Below the pieces are notes generated by a model. It was given only the letters and a program-made list of their open reading frames with translations, was not told the origin of the DNA and did no database searches. Below, in pieces: positions 1-10,796 of a stretch of DNA of 64,000 nt (its first letter is position 1; each line of letters opens with the position of its first letter). The DNA is from Arion vulgaris (Eukaryota; Mollusca; Gastropoda; Stylommatophora; Arionidae): NCBI GenBank assembly GCA_020796225.1, contig CM036753.1, positions 65,442,865-65,506,864 of the forward strand, read 5' to 3'. A program made the position numbers and the translations under genes.

Positions 1-34
1 GTGTCGTTTACAGTGTTAATTTGCTCTGTGTTCT

Positions 35-650
35 AAATGAGGTTGTATTGTTTCTCATGGTGTTCCAAATGAGGTTGTATTGTTTCCCATGGTGTTCCAA
101 ATGAGGTTGTATTGTTTCCCATGGTGTTCCAAATGAGGTTGTATTGTTTCTCATGGTGTTCCAAATGAGGTTGTATTGTTTCCCATGGTGTTCCAAATGA
201 GGTTGTATTGTTTCTCATGGTGTTCCATATGAGGTTGTATTGTTTCTCATGGTGTTCCAAATGAGGTTGTATTGTTTCCCATGGTGTTCCAAATGAGGTT
301 GTATTGTTTCCCATGGTGTTCCAAATGAGGTTGTATTGTTTACCATGGTGTTCCAAATGAGGTTGTATTGTTTACCATGGTGTTCCAAATGAGGTTGTAT
401 TGTTTACCATGGTGTTCCAAATGAGGTTGTATTGTTTCTCATGGTGTTCTAAATGAGGTTGTATTGTTTGCCATGGTGTTCCAAATGAGGTTGTATTGTT
501 TCTCATGGTGTTCTAAATGAGGTTGTATTGTTTGCCATGGTGTTCCAAATGAGGTTGTATTGTTTCTCATGGTGTTCCAAATGAGGTTGTATTGTTTACC
601 ATGGTGTTCTAAATGAGGTTGTATAGTTTACCATGGTTTTCCAAAAGAGC
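35..650. repeat. 32-bp minisatellite, about 19 copies
   Basis: A 32-bp unit (aaatgaggttgtattgtttc followed by ycatggtgttcc) repeats head to tail with few substitutions. The variable position after GTTT reads CTC, CCC, ACC or GCC and gives subtypes. The unit is not a multiple of three and lacks stops in some frames, so open frames across it are products of periodicity. The left edge of the array may lie outside the window. Confidence 0.97.
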
Positions 651-1397
651 TTCATAGCTATTTAAATACAACAATCAATGTGAATAGTGTAGTTATTCGT
701 TGCTCACGAATTGCCATTTTGTTAAACTGATCTAAGAAAAATGAAAGGAGAAGGTCTCGGTCTCGGAAGTGTCTAGACTACCAGATATCCAGACCACGTA
801 ATGTGGTCGAAATATCACCGTCTCATTATCCTAACACTTGATCCTTGGGAAAACCATACGAGTCTGGTGAGTGTTTCAACTTTCAATTCAGTCCTGCAAG
901 CACGTGACTGAGAAAACATTAGGAAGCTTGGACTAGGAACGCAGGAGAAAAGCAAACAGACTTTTTACGTTTTATCCTGTCTTATCATGGACAACCAGGA
1001 AAGCTATAATGAAAGCAAAGTCTACTTAGATCAAATTTAGACTTTGAAACAATCGAGGTAACAACGCATACAGTTTGAAATTAAAAACTTCATTTCCTTA
1101 ATGGACGAGGTGAATTTTAAATTCCGGGTTTATCATAAAATCGAAATGTACGTTGACATATTTCATTCCCAAGATAGGAGGACACAGTCGTATTTGAAGA
1201 GTATAGATCTGACGGGAATGTTTTTTTAAAAACGATAAGTAGATTGATGGTAAATGGGAGAAGAAGTAAGTAGAATGAAATAATGGAATGAAGGGGAAAA
1301 AATAGTTAAGAAGAAAAGAGAAAAATGAAGGGAAAATAAAACAAAAACACTGTTCTTGTAAACAACGGTAAATATCTTCACTATATTTACTACTATT
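651..1397. other. Non-coding stretch, nothing recognised
   Basis: AT-rich sequence between the 32-bp array and a SINE-A insertion. I see no conserved protein motif, tRNA-like box or tandem structure. A minus-strand open frame at 1098-1523 runs into the SINE and has no recognisable domain. Confidence 0.6.
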
Positions 1398-1409
1398 ATT
1401 TAGTAACAC

Positions 1410-1656
1410 CGCCCGAGTGGTTACCGGGGTCCAAATTTGGGGTGTAAAGAATAGAACCACTGTTACCTGCCATGCATGTCGTAAGAGGCATCTAAGGAGG
1501 TTTGGCTGAAATCGGATGCACATGTCCTAAACGTGTAGAATTCTATGCGTTTAGGGCCTACCAAACAATGTGCAACGTATACACGTTCTTGGCAAAGATC
1601 AAAAATATCTCAAAGATTAAAATTGGTCATAAAGAATGACCGCAAAGAAGAAGAAG
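1410..1656 (+). mobile_element. SINE-A copy with 12-bp target-site duplication
   Basis: A 247-bp retroposon beginning CGCCCGAGTGG and ending in an (AAG)n tail. It carries the family core GCATGTCGTAAGAGGC. Perfect direct repeats ATTTAGTAACAC flank it at 1398-1409 and 1657-1668, as expected for LINE-driven retroposition. It belongs to the same subfamily as the minus-strand copy at 26399-26654, sharing the segment with GTGTAGAATTCTATGCG. No B box is obvious in the head, so its RNA ancestry is unknown. Confidence 0.92.
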
Positions 1657-1668
1657 ATTTAGTAACAC

Positions 1669-2135
1669 GTTTGTAGTGTGCGCTCTCTCCCTTCCTTTTC
1701 CAACCACACCCTCACCTTTTCCAACTATCCTCGTCAAAGATTTAGTCATTTTAGTCAAAAGCTTTTCTCTTGTACAAGCCAGAATAATTCTGCCTGGTCT
1801 GTCAGCTTATCTTAATGTGACTTCTTAACCAGGATGTTGAAGTACCGCTCTAGTAATGGATTTACGTGACCTGAATTTAAGACCAGGTATGGACTATAAC
1901 AAACAAATGAAGAAGTAATGGAGAAATAAGGGTTAAATAGCAGAAATTGAAATAATTGGGAGATACACGTATACAATCTTGTTGACACAACAGTACTGCT
2001 TAAACCCATTCTAGGGCAAAGGATTGTGGGCAAGCTGAAGACAATTAGTTATTCATTGTGGAGAGAAACTTTCAGATATTGTTATAAATGTTGGTAGAAT
2101 GTGTTACCATAATAGTTCATATAGTTCATAGTTCA
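1669..2135. other. Non-coding stretch, nothing recognised
   Basis: Unique-looking AT-rich sequence. A 73-codon minus-strand open frame (1812-2033) has no recognisable family. Short direct repeats of AGTTCATA occur at 2115-2135. Confidence 0.5.
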
Positions 2136-2179
2136 TATGTATGGTTCCTATATTTCTTTAAGAAATGGACAGGTTACAG

Positions 2180-2252
2180 TCTGGCAGTGTGCAACACCAA
2201 GGCGAAAGACAGAGGATGCTGGAGATTCATTGCAGCCAACCTTCGATGTGGA
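2180..2252 (+). mobile_element. LINE C-terminal scrap (KDRGCWRFIAANLRCGDGT)
   Basis: One plus frame reads KAKDRGCWRFIAANLRCGDGT (written here as the last 19-21 residues) and then a stop. The A-x-DR-x-x-WR pattern followed by a short tail is the usual C-terminus of non-LTR retrotransposon ORF2 proteins. Nothing upstream extends it, so this is a very short 5'-truncated or decayed copy. A (GAT)n run follows the stop, as is common at LINE 3' ends. Confidence 0.6.
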
Positions 2253-2399
2253 GACGGCACCTGATGATGATGATGTATGGTTCCAACTTCACTTCAACGG
2301 GTCACCCCATAATTGCTCCGTTCCTGTGCCAACAAAAATCGCACGAAATGCTAACAACTGTCTCCTGTGTCAGTGTGAATTAATTCCATAATGAAACAA

Positions 2400-2860
2400 C
2401 CGTACCGCCACAAAAAGCTACCTGCACCGCATAACTGCATATGACCGTCGCTAAAGTGTCAACACAAAACTGTAATAAACGAAAGTAAATATTGATGATT
2501 CATTAAATCCGATCTTCTTTGTGGGTACCTGATTTTTGTATGTTGGCTTTCTGGATATCTGCTTTGTGGATGCTTGCTTTGTGGGTACCAATTATATTTC
2601 AATGATTTTGTGGTCCTTTACAAGTTGTAGCTAAAGATACTGACTAAATAAGTCAGATGACTTACACAAATAAGGATATATTATTAAGAGAAATATGAAT
2701 GTATATACTGTATATATTGTATACACATGGAAAGACAGAGTAAAAACAAACGATGGAAACCAAATGTATTGAAACTGTTCAGCGTTTCCCATCACCCATC
2801 TGCTCAACTAAACTCAACTAAGTTACCATATATATATTTGTCACAGCAGTCATTAAGCTT
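2400..2860. other. Non-coding stretch with imperfect short repeats
   Basis: Contains imperfect repeats of a GCTTTGTGG-type motif at 2515-2590 and an AT-rich run before the LINE fragment. Nothing else recognised. Confidence 0.5.
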
Positions 2861-2861
2861 T

Positions 2862-3563
2862 TTAAACTCGACAGACAACATCGTAATAAATGGCCAAACA
2901 CTGGAGAAAGTTGAACATTTTACATATTTGGGTAGTAAAGTGTCAAACAACGGAGACACGATGAAAGAAATAAACTCTCGTATTGCTATAGCATCTAGTG
3001 CCTTCACTAAATTAACGAATACCTGGCAATCTCAAGACCTTAGTATATGCACAAAACTTAAATTATTTAGGTCATGTGTGATTCCTGTACTGACCTACGG
3101 TTGTGAAAGTTGGAAATCAACAAAGAAAATTGATAAGAATCTGGACAGCTTTGAGAATAAATGTCTCCGAAAATTATTAAAAGTAAAATGGAGTGACTTC
3201 GTTTCTAACAACACAGTGAGAGATAGAACACACCAACAACCCATATCAAATATTATAAGGAAACGAAGGTGGAAATATTTAGGTCATGTTCTTAGATCAG
3301 ACGAAAAGAGACTAAATCGACAAGTCCTTATGTGGTCACCAGTTGGGAAAAGAAAACGTGGAAGACCTAAGACCACTCTTCGAAGAACAATCCTACAAGA
3401 AAGTAAACTATTGGGATGTAAAACCATACAAGATCTCCAACTGCTAGCAAAGAACCGCATCACATGGAGATCTAAAACCTCTGTCCTATGTGCCGCCTTT
3501 GACACAAAAGGAACAAACAAACAAACTAAGTCATTAAGCTACATTACTTACCAGACTGGGTAG
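2862..3563 (+). mobile_element. LINE-a-type ORF2 C-terminal fragment, still open
   Basis: The open frame begins at an ATG at 2727, but LINE-like sequence starts near 2862. Motifs in order: FTYLGSKVSNNG (after the RT fingers and palm), VIPVLTYGCESW, LRKLLKVKW, RRWKYLGHVLR, and the basic GKRKRGRPKTT. This is the thumb and C-terminal region of an apurinic-endonuclease-type non-LTR retrotransposon, probably RTE-like. The RT catalytic domain is missing, so the copy is 5' truncated. About 230 codons remain open, which suggests a fairly young insertion. The 5' residues upstream of LNSTDNIVINGQ look accidental. Confidence 0.85.
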
Positions 3564-3564
3564 A

Positions 3565-4180
3565 AGGGGGAGGAAGGTAGTCTCTTTGACAAAGCGGTTG
3601 AATGCATGTTTAAGCCAGATATCCTTTAGAGTTGTTGACGGAACTATGGAATTCTTTCTTTGTAAAATATTCTCAGCAGGTGTTGTTTCTTTTCTACAAC
3701 GTGTGACTTAGTCATGTGACAGAACTCGGTACAATTGAGTCCATGCATCGACTTTAGACCTCTTTATTTGTTGACTAATGACTATCTTCGAGTGTCCTAT
3801 ATTCACTTCCATATATATCCTGTACTATTTTAATTCTAAAGTATGTATGCTTTGTTAACATAATCATTAACGAAATTATAAATAACTTTTGTCTCCTATT
3901 TTAGACTGCAGTCGTGATTTTTTAACATATTCCACTTAACGTCAACGCTCATTGATTTAACATTTAGAACAGAAATGAAACTAACAGCATTATGGAATAA
4001 ATGTTAGGTATTATGTGACAGAAGATAGGTTTAACAAACATGACATTATCATGCTAAATATAAATGATTTCAATGCTCATTTAGACATGATTTCGAATCA
4101 GTCTGTTACACTTTGTGATTCTTTTATGTCTACACAATGCTCAGCACAGTTATATTTCTCTTCTTCTTTCTATTCATGAT
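3565..4180. other. Non-coding stretch, nothing recognised
   Basis: AT-rich, apparently unique sequence between a LINE fragment and the 11-bp array. No coding motif, inverted repeats or tRNA-like boxes seen. Confidence 0.5.
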
Positions 4181-4182
4181 TG

Positions 4183-4282
4183 TTAGATTTTAAGTAGATT
4201 TTAAGTAGATTTTAAGTAGATTTTAAGTAGATTTTAAGTAGATTTTAAGTAGATTTTAAGTAGATTTTAAGTAGATTTTAAG
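4183..4282. repeat. 11-bp minisatellite (TAGATTTTAAG)n
   Basis: About nine perfect copies of TAGATTTTAAG. Perfect identity implies recent expansion. It ends just before the tRNA-like head of a SINE-N copy. Confidence 0.97.
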
Positions 4283-4299
4283 CTTCTATAAACGTTGTA

Positions 4300-4790
4300 G
4301 TGGTCGTCTGTAGCTTAACCGGTTGTGATCTTGATCACAACCCAGTTCAAACTCCTCGTCGGGCAGTTTGGAAGCAAATTCGTTCTCGTGAATTTCTACG
4401 AATGGTAAAAATAGACCTCGCTTTCAGAAAGCAATGGCACACTATTGAACGTATAAGTGGTTTAGAAAGGGTTTTAACGCCGAAGGATTGACTTCATTTC
4501 ATCGGGTTTTAATCCATAAGGCTCGGTCCCTCTCCGCAGAAATGGCACGCCACCTGCTGAGAGTATTGCACAAAGTACTAACTCCGTAGCTCCAGCAACA
4601 ATCCTAGGGGTCTCTAGAAAAACTGCACACGTGAACAGAACGGCGCGGTCCGGACTCGAACTCACGACCTTCGACTCACAAGGCAAAGGGCTTAACCACT
4701 TAGCCACAGAGACCCCCACATAAGTGGTACCTAGAACATCGACGACTCGTTTACTATGGTTGATGGCAAAGTAAAGGATATGCCACGACG
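4300..4790 (+). mobile_element. SINE-N copy interrupted by SINE-G
   Basis: The head reads TGTAGCTTAACCGGTTG (A-box-like) followed by CCAGTTCAAACTCC (B-box-like), so it is probably tRNA-derived. The body has TTCAGAAAGCAATGGCA and GTAAAGGATATGCCA. A second body copy lies at 33340-33475, which defines the family. The element is split at 4461/4720 by a minus-strand SINE-G flanked by ATAAGTGGT on both sides. Confidence 0.7.
4462..4719 (-). mobile_element. SINE-G copy, tRNA-derived, nested in SINE-N
   Basis: On the minus strand the head carries an A box (TGGCTAAGTGGTT) and a B box (GAGTTCGAGTCC) at tRNA-like spacing. The body includes GGAGCTACGGAGTTAGT and GGTGGCGTGCCATTTCTG. A 9-bp direct repeat ATAAGTGGT at 4453-4461 and 4720-4728 is the likely target-site duplication. 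Related copies are at 15825-16000, 44560-44790 and 47208-47410. Confidence 0.85.
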
Positions 4791-5384
4791 TTCATGAAGC
4801 GTTTAGAGTGTTGGATTAGGGGAAGAGGCAACAGGCGTAACAATAACCAGAGGATACGGCAGTGTCAGGGTCAGTGAGCTGAAACTTACTAAGACCTTCT
4901 TGTAATAGCAGTGAAAACCATTTGCTGTGCTGTAATCTAGTAAAGCGAGTAAGGATCGGCAGGAAGCTACCATGAGATTTAGTAATAGTGTAAATGCTGC
5001 CGTGAATGGCATAAGATCCGTTTACACTAAAGACGAGTAGAATCTCAGAATGGAGCTTTCACACACGTCTTCTGGTACACATCTAGAGAGGGAAAACCGA
5101 CAAAGAAGCCGTGATAGAGACAACGAAACTGGCTACAGAAGTGGCACTTATGAATCGTTTGTATATTTTAAATTATGTAATCCAGTGTCGTGTTGGTTGG
5201 TTATACCAGAAGTGCCCGGTCTCGACAAGGCTGTAAAAACGCTGATGCAACATGTCTGTCCCGATTAGTAGTAAATTGAAACACACGAGGTGGGGAACAC
5301 ATGAGAGTGGGTTGGGTAGGATTTGCATAGAGCAGGATAAGTCTTATTCTTGTACATAGTAATAAAACGGGCCATACCCAGTAG
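4791..5384. other. Non-coding stretch, nothing recognised
   Basis: Short open frames on both strands (for example 5050-5268 plus) have no recognisable motif. No tandem repeat is seen. It may include decayed repeat sequence. Confidence 0.45.
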
Positions 5385-5385
5385 A

Positions 5386-5590
5386 GCTTTTTTCCGATCC
5401 AGAAGCACTTGAGCTTTCAGCTCTTTGACTCGGTGCCATGGACATCGTAACCCTTCGGTTCGGTGCCACAACACCGTAAATCTGAAGAACATGTGGCTTT
5501 TCTGCCAGCCCGCGGAATTGAACCTCACTCACAGGGGCTTGTCACCCGTCGTCCAACGCACTACGAACACGCTGGGCAGGTGCGACCCAG
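5386..5590 (-). mobile_element. SINE-F copy, tRNA-derived
   Basis: Reverse complement matches the SINE-F structure: head with GTAGTGCGTTGGACGACGGG, then the TTCAATTCCGCGG B-box region, body GGCACCGAACCGAAGGG and CGATGTCCATGGCACCGAG, and an A-rich end after CTTCTGGATCGGAAAAAA. No clean target-site duplication is visible here, unlike at 20659 and 36386. Confidence 0.85.
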
Positions 5591-5591
5591 T

Positions 5592-5934
5592 CGTATCTAA
5601 AAACTATGCTTTGGGAAAACCTGACAGGCCTGAAACTGACTGCCCAGTTTTTGGTCCACTGTAAACTAAGCGCATGACTAGAGAACGCTGATGAAGAAGT
5701 ACCTAGTAAAACTGTCTTCCTTGTTGTTTTTTTTTTTTTTTTTGGTATTCTGTTTTGTGTTTAACGTTTCTGTTTCCTTGTAGAAAAAATACAGAGTATA
5801 AAAATTCAAAATTGAGGCAACAAAAGGATACACGTATCAAAACGGTAGAAGATGTTCCAAATCCAGAACTATCTCGACGAGGAAACTAAAAAAACGGCAA
5901 AGCATGGATATGTTCTTTGGCGCAGATTATACAC
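5592..5934. other. Non-coding stretch with a poly-T tract
   Basis: Holds a run of about 19 T at 5724-5742 and AT-rich sequence; no gene or repeat family recognised. It leads into the 41-bp array at 5937. Confidence 0.5.
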
Positions 5935-5936
5935 AT

Positions 5937-6178
5937 GCAACCATCTCAATCTCACCTACACTGAGATCTCTGGGCATGCAACCATCTCGATGTCACCTAC
6001 ACTGAGATCTCTGGGCATGCAACCATCTCGATGTCACCTACACTGAGATCTCTGGGCATGCAACCATCTCAATCTCACCTACACTGAGATCTCTGGGCAT
6101 GCAACCATCTCAATCTCACCTACACTGAGATCTCTGGGCATGCAACCATCTCAATCTCACCTACACTGAGATCTCTGG
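5937..6178. repeat. 41-bp minisatellite derived from SINE-D
   Basis: Six near-identical copies of a 41-bp unit containing CTCACCTACACTGAGATCTC. That segment is the reverse complement of the internal GAGATCTCAGTGTAGGTGAG of SINE-D (for example at 34400-34425). The array therefore looks like amplification of a SINE-D internal piece; the rest of that SINE is not present alongside. Confidence 0.9.
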
Positions 6179-6189
6179 GACAATATATT

Positions 6190-6420
6190 CATGTTCTTCT
6201 TCCAACTCTTCATATTGACACCTTGTTAACCATACTGTGTCATTTGTATGTGATTTGAGCCTAAGAGCGATTGTACTTTGTGCCAGTAATGCGCCTACAA
6301 GTAGACCAGCACATGCGATTTATGCGATACTTTTTATATACTAGGGTAGCTTCCCTTGATCCTACATCAGTTGCATTCCTTTTGCTTCCCTTGCGGGTCC
6401 CGGCACTGTACGGATGTACA
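6190..6420 (-). mobile_element. SINE-A copy, diverged
   Basis: Starts with the degraded TTCTTCTTCC tail and runs through TGTTAACCATACTGTG, CTAAGAGCGATTGTAC, CGCCTACAAGTAGACC and CTAGGGTAGCTTCCC. These match the reverse complement of SINE-A. The 5' core with the TGTCGTAAGAGG motif is eroded. No target-site duplication found. Confidence 0.8.
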
Positions 6421-6421
6421 C

Positions 6422-6858
6422 TCATATTGTTTCTAGTTCAGGAACGAACTAAGTACCTTTAGATCAGGAGACAAGCACCATACCCCCAGGTCACATTAAC
6501 CCTCCCCCCATCAGCCACAATGTGGACCAGCCTTCTAACATATGAATTGGAGTGATAACATAATGTGAGAATATGCTGGGATTAGAAAAGCATTTGAGAG
6601 AAATGAGACATGGTGAACGAAGGAACACATAAATATGTATTCAAAAAGTAATAACATATATTGAAGTAATGAACTCGGGAAGACATGATCGACTGGGATT
6701 TGTTCCTGAGGTATAACAGTCTGTCTCTGATGTGGAGGTAATTAAAATATTTTAATTAATTTTACCGTTGTTGATCGATTGATCGTGTGTTGTGCTGGAG
6801 TATGCAACAACATGGAGGTCAGATTTATGTATAAGTAATGGGTTTTTTAGAGGATCTT
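6422..6858. other. Non-coding stretch, nothing recognised
   Basis: AT-rich sequence before a CT-rich array. No motif recognised. Confidence 0.5.
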
Positions 6859-6860
6859 GC

Positions 6861-7330
6861 TCACTCTTTACTCTCTCTCTCTCTTTTCACTTTCTCTTAC
6901 TCTCACTGTATCCTCTTCTTCCACGTTCTCTGTCTCACTCTTTACTCTCTCTCTCTCTCTCTTTTCACTTTCTCTTACTCTCACTGTATCCTCTTCTTCC
7001 ACGTTCTCTGTCTCACTCTTTACTCTCTCTCTCTCTTTTCACTTTCTCTTACTCTCACTGTATTCTCTTCTTCCACGTTCTCTGTCTCACTCTTTACTCT
7101 CTCTCTCTCTCTTTTCACTTTCTCTTACTCTCACTGTATTCTCTTCTTCCACGTTCTCTGTCTCACTCTTTACTCTCTCTCTCTCTCTCTCTCTTCACTT
7201 TCTCTTACTCTCACTGTATTCTCTTCTTCCACGTTCTCTGTCTCACTCTTTACTCTCTCTCTCTCTCTTTTCACTTTCTCTTACTCTCACTGTATTCTCT
7301 TCTTCCACGTTATCTGTCTCACTTTGTCTC
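6861..7330. repeat. CT-rich 74-80-bp minisatellite, six copies
   Basis: Six copies of a unit starting TCACTCTTTACTC and containing TCTCACTGTATYCTCTTCTT. Period varies (74, 78, 74, 76, 80 bp) because an internal (CT)n tract changes length. All three plus frames stay open, which explains the long Leu/Ser-rich frames here; they are not genes. The array lies immediately 3' of the minus-strand LINE end at 7395-7720. Confidence 0.95.
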
Positions 7331-7394
7331 CTTTCTCTTACTCCTCACCCCACACTCTGTATCCACTCTCACTTACTATCTTACTCATTCTACT

Positions 7395-7720
7395 CCGCTC
7401 CTCGTGTAGCGTAGTGCTTCAATAGTTGTTCACTACTTTTCTCGGTATCCGGCATTTTTCTTTATAGTATTCCAGGACAGTCAAACTCTCTTCAGTTTCT
7501 CAAGAAGACTTCCTCTCCAGGTCTGTATAGGCGTCCTCTTTTTCGTTTTACTTGCTGGTTCCACTCAAATGCTTGTCAAGGGATACTCGACTCCGTCTTC
7601 CGCAGGGCGATCCATCGTCATTTTCTCCACTTAACCTGGGTCATCATGAGTTCCTGTCTGATTCTTATCCACAAGTCTGTGTTTGCAACTCTGTTATACC
7701 ATCTCAGTCTGAGAATCATC
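7395..7720 (-). mobile_element. LINE 3' end, C-terminal coding remnant
   Basis: Closely matches the minus-strand LINE at 8250-8790 (shared TCAAGAAGA..TCGTCTCCAG, GGGCGTCCTCTTT and GGTTCCACTCAA blocks). Conceptual minus-strand translation gives the RKRGRP-type basic stretch and a WR-rich tail, but with frameshifts and stops. Its 3' side merges with the CT-rich array, so the GA-rich 3' tail (minus strand) appears to have expanded. Confidence 0.8.
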
Positions 7721-7856
7721 CACTCTCTTACTCTGTTCTTATATTCACGTTCTCTTTCTGTTCTCTATCTCTCTGTCTCCCTCACTTCATACTTTACATC
7801 CCTACACCCTTACTCAGCATGCTCTTTCCTCCCTCCTTCTTGTAATACTTTCTCTC

Positions 7857-8190
7857 TGTCACTCTCTCTCTCTCTCTCTGTCTCTCTCTATTATTTTGAT
7901 CACTCATTTACTCTAAACTCTCTATTCACTCTCATTCTCCATTTTCTAAACTCTTTATTCACTCTCATTCTCTAATTTCTAAACTCTCTATTCACTCTCA
8001 ATCTCCACTTTCTAAACCTCTATTCACCTCACCTCCACTTTCTAAACTCTCTATTCACTCTCACTCTCCACTTTCTAAACTCTCTATTCACTCTCATTCT
8101 CCACTTTCTAAACTCTCTATTCACTCTCATTCTCCACTTTCTTAACTCTCTATTCACTCTCATTCTCCACTTTCTAAGCTCTCTATTAGT
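7857..8190. repeat. (TC)n tract and 33-bp CT-rich minisatellite
   Basis: A (TC)n microsatellite at 7857-7890 is followed by about eight copies of a 33-bp unit, CTAAACTCTCTATTCACTCT plus CATTCTCCACTTT, to 8187. Like the 6861 array it sits directly 3' of a minus-strand LINE end (8250-8790). Confidence 0.95.
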
Positions 8191-8249
8191 TAATGCAGTC
8201 AGATAGCAGGATATGCTGTTACATTTGGATCCGACTTCTAGGCTTCATT

Positions 8250-8790
8250 TTGTCATTAGTTCACTTCTTCCAATTGTAGGAGGGTATGACAAATAAAGAC
8301 GTGGATACATATTACCTACTGACTTATTTCTCTCCACTCTTGTAGAGCATATGACATCAACAGTTGTTCGCCACTTTTCTCGATCTCTGGCTGTTTTCTT
8401 TATGGTTTCCCAGGATAGTCGAGCACCCTTCAGTATCTCAAGAAGATTTCGTCTCCAGATCTGTTTAGGGCGTCCTCTTTTCCGTTTTTCTTGCGGGTTC
8501 CACTCAAGTGCTTGTCTAGTGATACTCGACTGTCTCTTCCGTAGGGCTTTCTCGACCCATCGTAATTTTCTTCTCTTAACTTGGGTCATAATGGATTCCT
8601 GTCCTGTTTTTATCCACAGGTCTGTGTTTCCAACCCTGTCATACCCTCTCAGTCTGAGAATTCGATGAAGACATCCGTTGACAAAGGTCTGAATCTAATT
8701 TGTATTTAACTTGGTGACTCGCCACTTTTCCGAGCCATAGAGCAACGCAGATTTCACATTTGAACTGAATTTCCTGAGCTTTGTTTTCGT
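8250..8790 (-). mobile_element. LINE-a-type ORF2 C-terminal remnant
   Basis: Minus strand from about 8790: KSALLYGSE-like and CLHRILRL-like sequence, then a frameshift near 8600-8660, then an open frame (8245-8589) with RRKLRWVEKALRKRQSSITR, RQALEWNPQEKRKRGRPKQI and RDREKWRTTVDVIC. This is the non-LTR retrotransposon C-terminal region, homologous to 2862-3563 but a different subfamily. The copy is 5' truncated and broken, so not functional. Confidence 0.87.
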
Positions 8791-8997
8791 GGAGATGGCA
8801 GTGGATTTCCACACTGTGTGCAGGATAGCAAAGACTTGTCGTGGACACATACTAGTCTGTTAAAATATTGGTTATTATTTACTGAACCAACGTTATAGAA
8901 CTCTGGCAAAACTCATGAGTGCTCAGTTTTCATCAACAGATGTCGAAGGGTATGCATACTGAAGATTCTCGTGACTTGCTGGTTAAACATATACTCC

Positions 8998-9042
8998 TCT
9001 CTCCCTCCCTCTCCCTCCCTCTCCATCCCTCTCTCTCTCTCC
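8998..9042. repeat. CT-rich microsatellite
   Basis: (CTCC)n and (CT)n tract. It precedes, on the plus strand, the end of a minus-strand SINE. Confidence 0.9.
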
Positions 9043-9059
9043 TCAAGCATACCTCGTGG

Positions 9060-9300
9060 TATATAGGTCAATACAGTGTTAGGCCTGTATTTTTCATTGA
9101 CCGTCGGCACACGATGGGTGATGTGGTCAGCATCACGCCGGTCGCCTTTACTTTCCCAGAGCATGTCTGGTACCTAGTTGAGGCTGGGTCGACCTAAGAG
9201 ACGTCGCTGTCGGGAAAAATTCCACGCGCATTGCGGAGCTGAACCCAGACTACCAGCCTTGCGAAGCGAGTTGACTAACAACTACGCTACAGCGGCACTC
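9060..9300 (-). mobile_element. tRNA-derived SINE with long central domain
   Basis: Read on the minus strand, the head has TAGCGTAGTTGTTAG (A box) and CTGGGTTCAGCTCC (B box), followed by TCGACCCAGCCTCAACTAGG and a GC-rich block (ACATGCTCTGGGAAAGTAAA, GGCGTGATGCTGACCACATC). The long conserved-looking middle suggests one of the broadly shared metazoan SINE central domains, but I cannot assign which. It is the only copy in the window. Confidence 0.75.
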
Positions 9301-9688
9301 TGTGTGTTACTTGTATAACGTGTAATTCCACACTTCTTAATTCACTGATAGATAGATTCAACATCAATTTTAGTCTCCTCATTTAACCGTAGGTCACCAA
9401 GAGACCGAATAACTTCCTCTTTATCCATTCTAAACTCGCCGACAATCGATGTGTTTCAATGCATGTCTGTCCACTAATACGAAGATACAACATATAAAAA
9501 ACGTGAACATATATTAGCCTCTTACACCATATTTACAAAAACACTGAAAAAATAAAGAAAATGCTAACGATTTTTCAAACAACCGTTGAAACAATGTTGA
9601 CAATTAATCTATCGATTGATCTATAGCACAATTAGTATATTTTAGAGAAGAGGATAAGAAATCAAAGAAATGTCTGGTCAACCACCAA
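9301..9688. other. Non-coding stretch, nothing recognised
   Basis: AT-rich, with no motif or repeat recognised. Confidence 0.5.
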
Positions 9689-9689
9689 T

Positions 9690-9965
9690 AGCAACTGTTA
9701 TTAGAAAGAGAAGACGGAGAAATGGTGGGCATAATCTGAGAAAAAATGATCAAAGAATCTCAAAAAGTCATGAATTGTGAGACAAATGGTTTAAGAAATA
9801 ACAGACGCACCACATAAGCCCTGCCACGACCATTACTGAGAGAGAGACCGTGTATATAATCCAATAGAAGATACTGAACGAAGTTGACCAGGATTGAGAG
9901 GTATGAAAAAATTGCTTTCGGACGATATATAAAGTATAACGGACGCGAGAGACATATAGTGATGT
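9690..9965 (+). mobile_element. LINE-f 3' end, decayed
   Basis: Plus-strand fragments read GHNLRKNDQRISK, then RDRV/YNPIEDTE-like, then ERYEKIAFGRYIKYNGRER. They line up with the LINE-f tails at 12552-12678 (ERVAQDRAVWRN) and 56630-56890 (HTLRRNDRRVTNK..TERFV..DRAVW). Stops and frameshifts show a dead copy. Confidence 0.7.
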
Positions 9966-10288
9966 TTCATGCCATGAGACGTTTAAGCCTAACACATAGA
10001 ACGTATGATAGCCTAGTTGGGCGAAAAAAGGATGTGGATTCAAAGGACAAAATTGATACTCATACATCCTTCATTATTGGTTTAGAAATATAAATAGACA
10101 GGCATTTCACACTCGGCGATACATGGTTGGTAGACTGATTCTGTTATATGATTCTCTTGCTATGTCCATAGACACGATTTGTTGTTCAGTATTGGTTCCA
10201 TCAGCCAAATAAGTTGATGTGCTTTGCTATATCAAAGTTCGCATTTAAACTTTGGACTTACTAGACGCTGATGTTATAGTCCCTACGC
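9966..10288. other. Non-coding stretch, nothing recognised
   Basis: AT-rich, no feature recognised between two LINE tails. Confidence 0.5.
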
Positions 10289-10289
10289 A

Positions 10290-10795
10290 TTTGAAGTTTG
10301 ACAATTGTTTTACATTGTCAACAAGTCACCATGAACACAAACAGGTTAATGCTCATCACAATCTTTCTTCCCACATTATGCTATCAGTGCCAAACCTGAA
10401 CACTGACATGAAATGATAGAATAAATCTAGTCACGACAGAGATGATGTGTATATATCGCATGATGATGTGGGTAACAGGCAGAGACCGTTTGAGAAATGA
10501 AGACCTCAGGGAAAAAAAAGTGGGTACATCAGTACTGACTTCATCAATAAACAACAAATTAAATGGTTCAGTCATATAAACAGATTACCAACAGACAGTG
10601 CACCTCATAAAGCAATGTTGCTCCGATACAATGGATACAAAGCAAAAGGCCGGTCACGCAAAAGGTGGACCACAGAGTTAACCGAGGCAATCAAAGACAC
10701 TAATTTTGAAGCGCACACCAGGGCTCGTTCTAGAAATCTCTTCTTATCCTGACTCTGTGAGGCAAAATAGGATTTGGAAAAAAAGAACAATTGTT
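10290..10795 (+). mobile_element. LINE-b 3' end, degenerate
   Basis: Nucleotide match to LINE-b at 37632-38274: ACAAGTCACCATGAACACAA, CTTCCCACATTATGCTA, GAGAAATGAAGAC, ATTACCAACAGACAGTGCAC, CCGATACAATGGATACAAAG, and the 3' end CTGTGAGGCAAAATAGGATT. Many stops and frameshifts. It is the ORF2 C-terminal segment only, so 5' truncated. Confidence 0.88.
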
Positions 10796-10796
10796 T

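Noticed and set aside
33..356. 107-codon minus frame in the 32-bp array
   Set aside because: Repeats the same peptide by periodicity; no evidence of coding.
2137..2391. 84-codon plus frame as a small gene
   Set aside because: Another frame of the same stretch reads as a LINE C-terminus ending in a stop, and the rest crosses a (GAT)n run.
5386..5590. Overlapping plus and minus frames (5265-5664) as genes
   Set aside because: They lie across a SINE-F copy whose other copies give the same frames.
6792..7425. Three overlapping Leu/Ser-rich plus frames of about 190-205 codons
   Set aside because: All three frames of a CT-rich minisatellite are open at once, which is a composition effect.
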